From Lepidostoma basale (taxonomy: Eukaryota; Arthropoda; Insecta; Trichoptera; Lepidostomatidae), in the NCBI GenBank assembly GCA_022606425.2, contig JAHDVF020001237.1, forward strand, positions 124,001 to 188,000: a stretch of 64,000 bases of DNA, written 5' to 3'. The notes under the pieces were generated by a model. It was not told the origin of the DNA and ran no database searches. It saw only the letters and a program-made list of their open reading frames with translations. The translations under genes were made by a program, and so were the position numbers. Below, piece after piece: positions 1-10,771 of the stretch (the stretch's first letter is position 1; every line of letters starts with the position of its first letter).

Positions 1-765
1 AAAACATATCATAGCAATTTACCTTGATTGTTTACTTTTTAGGTAGGTATATCTAACATTATCGAAGCAAATTATAATATTATTAACTTATACGCAAATA
101 TTGAAATGAACTAAGATAAGCGTTAGATGCTGGAAACTCGTTAAACTCTGGCAATATTCGTAAACACGCCCAAAGCTTTATTTGTTTTTAACAAATCAAT
201 TAAACTTTTCGTTTATACTGATAGTACCAACACCTATAGGCAATTAGTATGTACACTTATCGGAATGAAACTACTTGCTTTGAGAATTGAGTGCTTGAAC
301 AATATTTCAAGTTACCCTAATTATTAATTTCATCGATGGAAGTAAATTCATAAGCATGTATAATTTTGCACTAGACAACGAGGTAATTTAATTAAGAATG
401 TAATTTTGATAACATTCTTTATTTCACTGTTTCAATTCAACGAAACGAGAACCTAACTCATCTATTCTAATACTAGGTTATTCTGTTGCATTCCAATTAC
501 ACAGATTGATTACTTCGTTATAGTCTCGGTTTGGACGACCCATCATGTGATTTAGTTATTGTCATTTTGAAGAACATATTAAAGAACCAGCTTTCCCGGA
601 AAATGTAAGAACATCATAGATGAATGAATAGTAGAATTACAGTTATGTAAAATTATTTTATATCAATTCAGCTATATCAGTTATATTTTTAAAGAAGAAG
701 AAATATTCGATTGCGTTATTTTAATAACGTGTAATAATTAATATTTTTTTAACTGCTTCCACTTT
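1..765. other. AT-rich intronic DNA, no gene seen
   Basis: No convincing exon, RNA gene or mobile element is visible. By position it should be the intron that follows the second FAAH2-like exon (6042-6261, minus strand). Confidence 0.4.
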
Positions 766-815
766 GGTCTTTATTTCGACAGCGACCGGTTTCGCCAAAC
801 TTGCTGCCATCGACA
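766..815 (-). repeat. Family G foldback relic, half copy
   Basis: Read on the minus strand, the segment ends with GAAAC (793-789), two bases, GTC (786-784) and GCTG, followed by CGAAATAAAGAC. The same 3' block, CCGGTCGCTGTCGAAATAAA, recurs at 44681-44700. The upstream hairpin (GGC, loop, GGC next to GAAAC) is degenerate and the CTGATGA box is damaged to TCGATGG. It belongs with the hammerhead-like foldback elements described elsewhere in the window. Confidence 0.45.
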
Positions 816-1024
816 GACCTCGCCTTATTATTTAAAATGAACTTCCATCAAGAGATTTCAGTAAAATCATTCGATTACAATAATGTGTTTTTGAAATTTC
901 TTCGTAGAAGCTCAATGTAAATTGCGGGAGCAGGAACCGGTGGAACAAAACTGAATATTTGCAAATACGTTTTTTTCTCGTACCAACTGTTTCTATCTAT
1001 GATTCTTCTTCTTCTTCAAGTGCC

Positions 1025-1425
1025 CTATCGGGTCTCCCCAACGTTGGCGATCACCTCGGCGAACCTGTCCCTGACCTGGGCCGCTCGGAACAGCTCCTTC
1101 ACACTTCTGATGCCGGTCCACTCTCTCACGTTTCGCAGCCAGGACATCTGTCTCCTACCGGGCCCTCGGCGTCCCTCAATTTTCCCCTCCAATATCAGTC
1201 GGAGAAGGTGGTACTTTTCCCCACGCAGTAAATGACCCAGATGTGAAATCTTCCGAACCTCGATAGTTGACAACAGCTCCCTGTCAACTCTAGCTCGCCT
1301 CAGAGTAACCATGTCTGTCCAGAAAATTCTGAGCATTCGGCGATTGAGCCACATTTCAATGCTTCCAGTCTGTTCATTGATTTGACTTTTAAGGTCTACG
1401 TTTCACATCCATACAATAAATGTCT
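1025..1425 (-). mobile_element. Non-LTR (RTE-like) retrotransposon C-terminal fragment
   Basis: Minus-strand coding remnant of the region after the reverse transcriptase. It reads YGCET, a stop where Trp is expected (TGG to TAG), TLK, then after a one-base deletion MWLNRRMLRI, and continues open to the C-terminal block with KISHLGHLLRGEKYHLL, GKIEGRRGPGRR and SWLRNVREWTGI. These blocks are typical of insect RTE-like ORF ends, with the GxGRR-xxSWLRN basic block before the 3' end. The copy is dead (one stop, one frameshift) and both ends are truncated. It is locally GC-rich compared with its AT-rich surroundings. The plus-strand ORFs over it are antisense shadows. Confidence 0.8.
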
Positions 1426-1429
1426 ATGA

Positions 1430-2139
1430 TTAAAAAAGGAAAATACACAAGAGGCAAGCGAAAATCTAGCGCCCACCCAAGAAATTTTATAACCCCAACA
1501 AAAATTAATACCGATAATATTTATGTATTGTGCGGCATGAACGCGATACGAGAATACAAACGAGCTACTCTGCCCAAATGAATGGTAACCAGTTTCATTG
1601 TTGTGTTGTCAACCCACTATCACATTGAGATATTCAGACGATCGGATCACGGGGGAATTATTTGGGTGATACAAAAACCTATTTGGCAGGCAATTACTCA
1701 TAAGCCACACAAAACACATAAAAATGAACGCAACATAAAGATAACAAGTATCCGCAAATTAAATAATGTATACAAAATGTGGTAGGCACTTTTTAAAGAG
1801 GTACCTACCCAGTTAAAAATCATTCACCTCAAAATTATTATTATTCGAATTAACTCCGGCGTACTGAATTTGAACCCCAAAGGTCTTCGCATTAATATAT
1901 TTATTCAGAACAGTCCTACAAACGGAAAATCACATAAATAACGTAACACAATAAATTCAATGGACTTATGTGATTCTATCAATGCTTACGTATATGTAAT
2001 CGATGTAATGAATTCTAAGTAGCCCTCACTTTTTTTTGTCTTTCCAATCAACCGGAGATCGACAAGGTAATCAAACGTTTACAATTTTGATTATAAACAA
2101 ATCAAGTAAGAACTTAAATTTCCACGGTTAACATATATA
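1430..2139. other. AT-rich intronic DNA, no gene seen
   Basis: Nothing recognisable beyond short AT-rich runs. Confidence 0.35.
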
Positions 2140-2172
2140 GGAATATTTTTCGGGGTGAAACCGTGTTCCCTC

Positions 2173-2215
2173 CACCAACGTTTCGGAGGCCCTTGCGGCC
2201 TCCATCATCAGGGTG
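2173..2215 (-). ncRNA. Hammerhead-ribozyme-like motif, family A left arm
   Basis: Exact inverted counterpart of the motif in the right arm: CTGATGA (2211-2205 on the minus strand), one T, a 7-bp GC-rich stem, GAAAC and GTT. CACC (2215-2212) can pair with GGTG (2176-2173). See the entry at 2707-2749. Whether it is transcribed or cleaves is unknown. Confidence 0.4.
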
Positions 2216-2706
2216 TTAAATTTTTATTGTATCTCAATAGAGACGAAGAAACAAACTGGAAACTGAACATGGATGATCAAGGTGTTTACAGGACTTATGA
2301 CCTGTCATTGGTTGGGCTAAGCGCACTGTGTTAATAAAGTAGCCTCTTCGCATTGTGTTAATAAAGTAGTTGGCTAAAATGCTAAACAATCATTCTTCAC
2401 AGATGCCGCTGGTAGGTGGATTGTATAAGATTAATCTTAACAATTAATTAGTACAATCAAATCTACATAGATGGCTAGCTGGAACTGACACGTGAAAATA
2501 AGTATGGATTTGGAGTATATATACAACTTCCAAAAATGTATCTTGCATGATCATAATAACAATGGTGGAATGGGGAATGTTGTAATTACATAAGCGTGCG
2601 CTTAGCCCAACCAATGACAGGTCATAAGTCCTGTAAACACCTTGATCATCCATGTTCAGTTTCCAGTTTGTTTCTTCGTCTCTATTGAGATACAATAAAA
2701 ATTTAA

Positions 2707-2749
2707 CACCCTGATGATGGAGGCCGCAAGGGCCTCCGAAACGTTGGTG
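2707..2749 (+). ncRNA. Hammerhead-ribozyme-like motif, family A right arm
   Basis: Order seen: CACC (2707-2710), CTGATGA (2711-2717), one T, GGAGGCC, loop GCAAG, GGCCTCC, GAAAC (2738-2742), GTT (2743-2745), GGTG (2746-2749). CTGATGA and GAAA are the two invariant hammerhead boxes. The 7-bp stem between them is stem II, CACC/GGTG can form stem I, and GTT fits the NUH cleavage rule. Two departures from the classic fold: one extra T before stem II, and a stem III that would be only C-G and A-U with no loop. Very short stem III hammerheads are known from Penelope-like elements, where they act as dimers. Function here is inferred, not shown. Confidence 0.45.
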
Positions 2750-3203
2750 GAGGGAACACGGTTTCACCCCGAAAAATATTCCTATAAACAAATCATTTCA
2801 TAAAATTTATTACTGATTCTCAAGAACACAGTTTATTGGTGGTATGTATTTTACAACAAAGTACTATTGAGTCCACGATCACCAAAAACTGTTTTATGAC
2901 AAAAAAAGGAGGCAGTCTGAGATCGGTCTAACAAGTATGTGGCTTATGTAATCAATGCTGAGGTCACACGATAACTGCAGAACCTAATGGTGGTACATTT
3001 ATGATCATAAAACGCCGTAACTATAAAATATTAATGGGATTGTATAACACAATATCTATATTAATTTTGTTTATTAATGACTAGTAATAATATAATCACA
3101 CGTTAATAAATACCCATGCTAAATACATTTACATCTTATTAGTAATATAAGAGTTATCAATTTTCATAGACAATTAAATATGATAAATTATTATTTAAAG
3201 CTG

Positions 3204-3466
3204 TGCCAGACTGTTGTAAACAAGCTTCCAATAGGGGTCACCTTGGTGGGAAGCTTGTGGAGCCCACGGTTGGTGTTTGCGTCCACACTGGTTTACAACG
3301 AGGCTCCCACCTCATACAACGGCGGCATCCACATGCGGTTTACAACGCGCGTGCATCCACAGAGGTTGTTGAAGATCAAACGAATTTTTGTTGCAAACAA
3401 GTGTTTACACTGTTGTAAACCGCCGGTGGAGACCGATGTTGAGGGCTTGTTTACAACAGTCTGGCA
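3204..3466. mobile_element. MITE with 22-bp perfect TIRs and five GTTTACAAC sites
   Basis: Perfect 22-bp terminal inverted repeats occupy 3204-3225 and 3445-3466, with CAGACTGTTGTAAACAAGC forming most of the left one. Inside, the 9-mer GTTTACAAC occurs five times in both orientations (3213-3221 minus, 3291-3299 plus, 3338-3346 plus, 3412-3420 minus, 3449-3457 plus). The 263-bp body is much more GC-rich than its flanks. It has no transposase-coding capacity; ORFs through it are incidental. No clear target-site duplication is visible, so the superfamily is unassigned. Confidence 0.75.
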
Positions 3467-3469
3467 GGG

Positions 3470-4540
3470 GTTTAACGTCAGCATGTAGCAAGTACACATT
3501 GCTTCTTATAACTTTAAATAATCTCTATGTAGTAATTACTGGGTTATTATTTTTTATTGTTCTTCGTTATAAGTTTTCGTACCGATTGAAATAATAAATA
3601 CTTATTGGGTACAGAATAAGCAATTTTAGGAAGGTTTTCAATGATACAATTAAATATATAAGTGTAATGCAATGCCGCGTATTGAAGTGACGAGAGTAAA
3701 TAATATACGTCTGTCTTTTACGCATTATTTACGTCTCATTCTCGCTATGAATATATTCGCAAGTACGAGTGAGACAAATTTACACAGTAAAAAAATCAAT
3801 TATTTTATTACATCAGTGTGAACCGTTGTTTTCAAACGTTTTTAGCGTAAGTCGACGTTTTAAGCAATTAGATTAAAATATGATCACTTCTGACTTTGAC
3901 TTGCTTGAAGAAAATGCCTATTATTTTTCCCTATTTTTAAATGTGAAAGGGAAAAGTTAAAAACCACAAATAAGGATAGCGCGAACAAAAATACGACAAA
4001 ACACAATACGACATTATTAACATACTCGTATTCAATATAAATCAAACGTGACACATGCGTTTTTTAATGTAACTTACTAAAAATAGGTTAAGCTACTTAT
4101 TATATCTATAAGCTAATATTGAGCTCCATATAAATCGAAATAAAAATAATTATAACAAACAAAAATTTGGTAAATAACATTTTGCCACGGAACGGTGTGT
4201 TCTTTATTATCGTATAATATTCATACTTGATGACTAATCAATAGATTGACAAGTACTGTATGGCAACCAATCCATATACAAATACAGCGTATGATATCCG
4301 TTGAAACACCATATTTATTTTGAAGCGCTATCGTATAACTGGTTCGCATTTTAAATGTTATTTTTTTATAGATCAAACAGTTCGTCTCAATTAAACAGAT
4401 TACCGCAGTAAATTACTATTGGTTACTTTGTTTGGTTTCTGTTCCTTGGGATTTGTCCCAAATGAGCAGCAGTTCCGATAAACCGATCCCCAAATTAAGC
4501 AGACTCAACTATTTTTAAAATAACATATATGGAGACTCCG
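3470..4540. other. AT-rich intronic DNA, no gene seen
   Basis: No recognisable coding or mobile-element sequence. Confidence 0.35.
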
Positions 4541-4544
4541 CTTT

Positions 4545-4750
4545 TTTATAGATATTTATCGTATTTTAGTGACATGTTTCAGTTTGCCAAGATATAATCA
4601 AATGAGATTTAAAAATGCCCTACCATCCTTGCAAGGTGAAACATATCAATGCCATAAAATATTTAAAAAAACTTATTTAAAACACATGTTTTCATCAATA
4701 TTTAATATTTAAATATGGAGTTTTACATCACTGTTAAATAAACGATAAAT
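4545..4750. repeat. Family D foldback element, degenerate copy
   Basis: Contains GTGACATGTTTC on the left and CTTGCAAGGTGAAACAT on the right, plus the family's outer flank AATATGGAGTTTTACATCA. The arms have diverged and the central hairpin is weak. It belongs with the copies at 46755, 49775, 54010 and 63050. Confidence 0.55.
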
Positions 4751-5479
4751 ATCCATGTCTTATAATATGAGTTGTATAAGTCCATAATGAGTTATCATTA
4801 AAAAAATCGGTTAATTTTAACAACTTCTCTACCAATTTGAATAATAGTGAATCGATTGAGATGTTTTAGTTAACTAACTATTCGGATAATCTGATTTTGT
4901 ATGAAGATTTTCCCGTAAAAAAAAGTTGTTATAACTCATCTAAATGATGTAACTACTAAACACAAAGTTTGTACACTATTCCACCGGTCGCCCTCGTTAA
5001 CGAAATATGCTCTTGGTGGCCTTAACCTTCCGAGATAAGTACAAATTTATGTACAAGCAATTGCTTCACCTTGGCAGCACTGAGTCAATGTCTTACACCC
5101 CGACCATGACCATAACTTTAGCCAATATTCATAACCGGGCGTGAACCCGTGGATAACGCGGGAATATAAATTAATGTAAAGTTATATACGAAATTCTTTC
5201 AAATAACTCGTTCCAAAAAATAATGTTTGCAAGTTTTTACTTTGCTAAACTTCTTATTCGGTAACGTGATAAATTTCTTATTCGGTAACAAGACATGCGT
5301 GGTGTGTGGTGAAAGTAACGACATAGTTTTAAAATTAAAAACCGTATATTAATTGATCAACTTTCATCTTGTCTCCTTTAAAGTAGTTCACATTGTAGGT
5401 ATATTATGGTAATGCACTTTTGTCACTTTTTTTTCATTTTAAAACACCTCACAGACTCTATTTTTGAAACGGTGTTCAG

Positions 5480-5830
5480 CAACGTCTACGATTTTTGTTT
5501 TATTTATCTATGTTGTCAAAATTTGTCCTATCAATGCTTTGTTGATCTTCGGAAAAATAAATAAGACATAGGGACCTAAATCCGGTGAATACGGAGGCTG
5601 TTGCAGCACTGTGGTCATAGTTTTGGTAAAAAAAGGATAAATGAGTGAAACTTGAACCGGTGCATCATCGTGATTCAAAATCCAAGAGTTGTTTTTTACC
5701 CATAATTATGTTATTTTACGACGATATTCTCACACAATCGTAAAACTTCAAGATAATAATCCTTAGACCTCTTCGCAAGAATAATTCATGATGCATGCCT
5801 TGCAATAAAGGAAAATAGTTTTGTCGTTTT
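5480..5830 (-). mobile_element. Mariner-type transposase relic, catalytic core region
   Basis: Minus-strand reading gives, in broken frames, KDYYLEVLRLCENIVVK, then NNSWILNHDDAPVQ, TTVLQQPPYSPDLGPY and LFIFPKINKAL. These correspond to the mariner blocks around the second catalytic Asp (HHDNAPAH region) and the third (PPYSPDLAPxD). The final Asp position is Tyr here (GPY), and there are in-frame stops, so it cannot be active. No terminal repeats were found. It lies in the FAAH2-like intron. Confidence 0.8.
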
Positions 5831-6041
5831 TTTTTTATCAAACCTCATGTATTTTACATATCTTAAAAAAAGTCAATAAAAAATATAATAGAAATACCGG
5901 TTAATAGTTACAACGATATAACATAGAATCGACCAATTAGCATTTTGTTGACTAATAGATAAACGAACAACTATTAAAAGATCTTCTAAAATATGTTGAT
6001 AGGTCAATAGGTAGGTAAAGAATTTTAATAGGTCTACAAAC

Positions 6042-6261
6042 CTTTAACCGCAATGCAGTCCTTAGTGGTAAAAGGTACACCTAGGAGAGGTTTCTGTTTT
6101 TCTAATTCCTCTACGGATAGGGTGCCACTCCTGATCAACTCATCAGCCTCCTTTGCCTCCTGGATAGCTTCTGGGAACCGGTTCTCCACGAAACAGTTCA
6201 AAATAGGATTCACTTCGCCTATTCTTTTGATGTATGCATTAACTAATTCCTCGCTCGTAAT
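6042..6261 (-). CDS. FAAH2: Fatty-acid amide hydrolase 2-like, second coding exon
   Basis: Internal exon of an amidase-signature serine hydrolase. It starts after an acceptor ending TTGTTCCAG (minus strand) and ends at donor AAAG/GTTTGT, giving 73 codons plus one base (phase 0 in, phase 1 out). The peptide begins ITSEELVNAYIKR, contains NPILNCFVENRF, and ends GVPFTTKDCIAVK. The Lys of the TKD motif (codon at about 6063-6061, residue about 139 counting from the exon at 17546-17761) is the expected catalytic Lys of the Ser-cisSer-Lys triad; the GGSSGG serine block must be in a later exon outside the window. FAAH2-type enzymes hydrolyse fatty-acid primary amides and N-acyl amines at lipid droplet or ER membranes; the substrate in this species is inferred. 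The frame is intact, with no sign of decay. Confidence 0.88.
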
Positions 6262-6394
6262 CTGGAACAAATAAACGAAACAAATAATAATACGTGTTTT
6301 TATTATAATACAATTAGTATGTTTTTCCACCTAAACAAGCTCCTTACAAAAATTATAACAAATAGATTGACATATAAAATCGATCAATACCAAC

Positions 6395-7225
6395 CCAAAG
6401 CGTAAGCTGGATTTCGAAAGGGGTTTGGGACTAAGGAACACATACAAACCATTAGACTACTAACCGAAAAAGCGACGGAGTACAACATCAATCTCAACAT
6501 GGCCCTTATCGACTATAAAAAAGCCATTCGATTAAATTGAGACATGTGCAATCACTAAAACCCCCGAAAATGCAAGAATCGACTCAAAATATACGAGTTT
6601 GAAAATGTAAATACGTGAAAATGCATCCACGAGTGTGACAATCGATGATACAAAAACTTTGAAAAAAGAATTAGGAAATGTGTGAGACAGGGCGACACGA
6701 TATCACCTCAATTGTTCATTCTTGCCTTAGAATATATTTTTAGAACACTTGATTGGGAAACAAATGGTGTCAATATAAATGATGTTTATCTTAGTCACCT
6801 CAGATTTGCAGATTTGCATTCATTTGCAATAAGCATCCGAAAAAACAGGTTTAGAAATGAATATATTAAAAACAAAGCTCTTGAGCACATTAAATCATAA
6901 ATTTGTAATAAATGGTAAACATATAGAAACACGTGCTGAGTATGTATACCTCGGCCACAAAATAAAACTAGGTAAAGATAATCAAACAGCCGAACTACAA
7001 TGGCCGAAGTGGCAATGGGCTGGGCATATAGCCATACAGGGCAGTACCAGATGGACACTTAGAATTCTCCAATGAAGGCCTTGGACAAAGAAAAGTAGTG
7101 TCGGAAGGCCACCTAAAATATGGACTGATGACATTGGCCGAATAGCTGGTACAGCCTGGATGCGGAAGGGACAAGACAGAAAAATGAAAGAGGCCTATAT
7201 CCTGCAATGGAGAGAAGAAGGCTGA
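6395..7225 (+). mobile_element. RTE-like retrotransposon, reverse transcriptase to C-terminus relic
   Basis: Plus-strand remnants appear in order: AGFRKG...HIQTIRLLTEKATEYN and ALIDYKKAIRLN (RT fingers/palm start), VRQGDTISPQLFILALEYIF with HLRFADL (the RT palm; the FADD motif is broken to FADL), then NGKHIETRAEYVYLGHKIKL, and finally GRPPKIWTDDIGRIAGTAWM with QDR and AYILQWREEG before a stop. This is the order of an RTE-clade ORF2 3' half. Frameshifts and a deletion between FADL and the next block make it a pseudogene. It is inserted beside the FAAH2-like exon at 6042-6261, in opposite orientation. Confidence 0.82.
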
Positions 7226-7636
7226 AGAAAAAGAAAATGTTTATAGTTAACCTTATGTTATCGTAAGAATCGACTCGAATGAAAATTAAATTTGAATAAT
7301 TCAACCTTACTTTACTTTGATCAAGTAAAGAGTAAGAAAATGTTTCTGATTATTACTCATGCGATATAACAATGCATAAATGACATCACCACTAGATGAC
7401 AAAGGGTGGATAGACATTACACTGATGTCTGTAACCTTCGAAACGAGTAATTATTTGTTATTTTTGTTACAAAACGAAAGGATAACCGTCATCTTAGGTT
7501 GTTTCACTATTATTGTGGATTTCCGTGACTTTAATGCCCTCAGTATAAAGAAACTAAAAAAAAAATACACGGTTATAATGTGGCAATGGAGAGACAAGGT
7601 TTATTAATTCTTTTAGTTTAATTATAATATAAAAAT

Positions 7637-7775
7637 AATGCGCATGAAAACTTCTGTTTTCTAGAAGTTTTATTATATTTTATGTGAATGACATGTTTCG
7701 CATGTCTGAGGCATTATCAAATATAATTATTTAATATTTAGTTTTACATCATTGTTAAAGAAACAAGAAAATATA
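7637..7775. repeat. Family D foldback element, left half
   Basis: Left arm with TTTTCTAGAAGTTTTATTAT, GTGAATGACATGTTTCGC and GGCATTATC, then directly the outer flank of the opposite end (TTTAGTTTTACATCATTG). The right hairpin arm has been lost. Confidence 0.6.
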
Positions 7776-8194
7776 ATAAAATTATTCGTGCATACGATAT
7801 GAGGTTTTCCTTGAACGGTACCCTCTGAATATTGTACCAAGTGATATGAAATTTATGCACGTGTGACATATTTTTTGTTATCTACCAGGGCTCTTACACA
7901 TTTTAAATTGTTACCACTTTATTGTGGTTTAGCATACACTACATATTATAAAAATATTTTATGAAAGATTACATAATTTTTTTAATCGCATAAAATTTTC
8001 AAAATCGTAAATGAAGCATTATTGAAAATAAAGACATGCTTTTGTGAGAACGTCTTTTTAATTACCTATATCTTGGTTCTCTTGTACAATATAATCTCAA
8101 GTTGAGAATCCCTAAATTAATAAATATTATGTTTAGTTACACATATTTTCCTTCTTGTTCTAATAGGTGTCGTCAGCTCGATGAAAGACTAATA

Positions 8195-8445
8195 TGAAAC
8201 TAGTTGCAACCCGTGAAATGTTCACGGAAGTTTAAAAAATTCTACATTAAGTTTCAAGGTTTATTTGTTTGTTTAATGTCATACAACTAAAATCAGAAGA
8301 AAAAAAATCCATAACGTTCTCGGGCATGCGCATCGTTTGCATTTCGAATTATTTTAACATAGTGATCCTCTCTCACCCTCTCGAATTCAAAATATTCTCA
8401 TAGGTACTCTTTGATGACATTCAGGTTTTTGACTATTTATATAAT
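8195..8445 (+). repeat. Dispersed repeat shared with 18765-18965
   Basis: Shares ordered blocks with 18765-18965: TTGCAACCC.TGAAAT.TTCAC, ATTCTACATTAAGTTTCA, CATGCGCATCGT, TATTCAAAATATT and a closing CTATTTAT. The similarity is degenerate with indels but colinear over about 200 bp. No coding capacity or terminal repeats are seen, so the class is unknown. Confidence 0.6.
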
Positions 8446-8764
8446 TATATTAATAACTATATTAATAATTATATTAATTAATTAGTTAGTTATATATATA
8501 TTAATAACCAAGATTAAAATAACGAGAAACCCTGGTATATAAAATATAACGATTAGGCACCTTTCATTTTATAAAATTCATACGAAACCAGAAGGTCATA
8601 TTTCGGTTGGTGTGTATAAAAAATCGAGTAGATAAAAATATGAACATTGTTGATGACATTCAATAAAAACACAGACATCCAAACATTATTGATGTGTGCA
8701 TGGAATAAATGCCAATATTTATTACATTATACAGTCTCTAGTCATTTTATTATTGCCAACAATA

Positions 8765-9017
8765 TTAAGAAAGTATACGTTAATGATGTAAATGGGGTAC
8801 GAAGTCGAGGCAGACCGAGGAAAACATGGCATGACCAAATTAATCAAATTTTAAAGGTTGGTCATGTTAGAAGTCGGAGGAATCGACGTGCGTGTATGAC
8901 TCGTTGTATGAATGTGGAGGAAGCTAGAGAGGTTTGCCAGGATAGAGTAGTGTGGCGGTCCATTCTCTCTGCCTACCCCTGCGGGGAAACGGCGTGATGG
9001 TTTGTTGTTGTTGTTGC
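8765..9017 (+). mobile_element. RTE-like element 3' end (TTAG family), copy 1
   Basis: In-frame C-terminal end reading KVYVNDVNGVRSRGRPRKTW, HDQINQILKVGHVRSRRNRR, ACMTRCMNVEEAREVCQDR and SILSAYPCGETA, then TGA. The stop is followed by TGGTTTGTTGTTGTTGTTG, a short tandem tail typical of RTE-clade insertions. The element is 5'-truncated to about 250 bp. The reading frame is undamaged, which suggests a fairly young insertion. The same 3' end recurs at 14604, 16205, 47525, 50765, 52780 and 63537. Confidence 0.85.
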
Positions 9018-10077
9018 CAACAATATAATTTGATTTCAAATCCGGGATAAAACACGATTTAAATAACATTTAACAAATAATTCCCACGTGAAAAACTCGA
9101 TGACGTCTAACAAAAACGAAGCGATATATGTTTTTTTTAATTTATATTATACATATCGCATACACAGACACTAGTTAAAAACACGTTTTTGACTTGGGTC
9201 ACATTAGAATGTTATTATATTTATGAATAAAAATAGAAATATCATCATTACATATTGACATAAAAAAAATCATAGTAAAATGGGTATTCGAACACGTTTT
9301 TGACATACCTAATCTCTACCTATTCGTGTAAACTGCAACTCCATTATGATACGTATTTTTTTCAATTGATGTATAATAAATTATACAAAAAAAATTAAAT
9401 ATTATTTTAAATTTCAAAATATATGCAAGCAATTTTTTTTTTGATTTGTCATACTCCCCTAATGAAGAAAATTTCTTGGGATAAGGGGAGGAGTATCTGC
9501 AGGATTTCTCTTGAATGTCACTAATTTCTTGTTATCAAAGAGTCACAGTTCACCAATTTTTCAGTTTTTTAATTGAGTTTTTATTTTTTGTATAAAACTA
9601 GATTTCTGAGCTTTACTGTGAGGGCATTAAACAATTTCTGTCCAATAAACTCGAAATGATACTGTGGATATATAAACTTTTTTTTAAACAAAAATCATAC
9701 ATTGTATTATATGTTTCATAATTTTGATTATATTAATATACACCAAGTGGTAGTAATAAAATGACACGGTACTGTGTGTATGCGACACAAACAGAGGACA
9801 CATGGAAGTGTAATATATAATAGTTATGCAATGTATAATATGGGGAATTACCGTACCGAATATGTCCTCATTCAATATATCCTAAAGATTGTGTTTATCG
9901 CTATCTCAGAATTCATAAAACACAATCTGTTTTTTTTTTTTATCCAGGTGTACAATTTATTTGATTTTTTTTACGAAATTTAGCTTTTGATAATTAAAAA
10001 AAAAAAAAAAACTCTGGCCCAACGATGTTTTTTTGTGTATATTTTAAGGGCATTTATCAAAAGAGAAAAAATCTATT
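9018..10077. other. AT-rich intronic DNA with one small hairpin
   Basis: No gene seen. A hairpin with arms ACTCCCCTAAT and ATAAGGGGAGGAGT lies at about 9453-9497. Homopolymer A and T runs occur near 9930 and 9997-10010. Confidence 0.4.
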
Positions 10078-10256
10078 TCGATTAAAACACTATTTTTTCT
10101 ATTTTTTTTATGGTTTTTGTATTTTTCTCGACTTGCTTCGAAGATATAAACGATATTAAACTTTTATTGCTCTATGAAGGTATACTATCTTCGAAACATG
10201 TAGAGAAAAATAAACTTATAAGTAGAAAAAATAAATAGTGTTTTAACCTATAAAAA
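10078..10256. repeat. Family B foldback element, degenerate copy
   Basis: Inverted arms with TTTTTCTCGACTTGCTTCGA on the left and TTCGAAACATGTAGAGAAAA on the right, followed by AATAGTGTTTTAA. The centre has diverged. It is the same family as 10772-11000 and 54990-55165. Confidence 0.65.
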
Positions 10257-10771
10257 AATCTTAATTACCGACACTAACACCTCAGTTTATCAGAAAATAG
10301 TTTGGTTTCGGTTACGATACTTTTTAAAAAAATACATTTTTATTTTTAATATATTGGTTAACATCTGCAATAAGTTACAGGGTTAATTATATATTTTATA
10401 TCATGAAACTCTTGTTCATGCAATTAATTTACAATGAATAGTACTTCTGTCGGTACCCACCTATACGGAAATAGGTATTACGTAATTGAAGATTCACTAC
10501 GCATTTGCCTTTTCAACCGGTTATCGCAAAAAAAATAACTACAATACTGAAAACTACGGATATAAAAATACCGTGTCAATTTAATCAACGATTTTCAAAT
10601 AGATTTTATCACAATAAATGCACAACAATATTTCAAAAAGTAAATTATAGTAAAAAAAGGCGATAAAATCGAACGATTTAAAATTATTTAATCCTAAAAA
10701 TTGCGTAAAGAAATAACTTTAAGATAATGAAAATAAATAAATAAAAGATTGTTAATTTTAGATAAACTTAA

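Larger units (their letters stand above)
2140..2790 (+). repeat. Family A inverted-repeat element with hammerhead-like arms
   Basis: Two arms of about 185 bp, at 2144-2326 and 2598-2786, are near-perfect inverted copies. Between them lies the rest of a repeat that also builds the array at 11437-13536: it contains a TATATATA stretch, an inverted CCAAT-like block (CCAACCAATGACAG) and AATAAAG. Compared with the array monomers, this copy carries an extra outer block of about 75 bp in both arms. That block holds a CTGATGA-hairpin-GAAAC motif at 2711-2742 (plus) and 2180-2211 (minus). The 115-aa ORF across the right half reads antisense through the repeat and is not a gene. Confidence 0.85.

Noticed and set aside
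959..1235. Two plus-strand ORFs of 78-90 aa
   Set aside because: Antisense to the recognisable RTE-like coding remnant on the minus strand.
2444..2791. 115-aa minus-strand ORF
   Set aside because: Lies entirely within the family A inverted repeat and is not kept open in other copies.
3180..3594. Overlapping ORFs of 68-102 aa on both strands
   Set aside because: Produced by the GC-rich MITE at 3204-3466; no domain.
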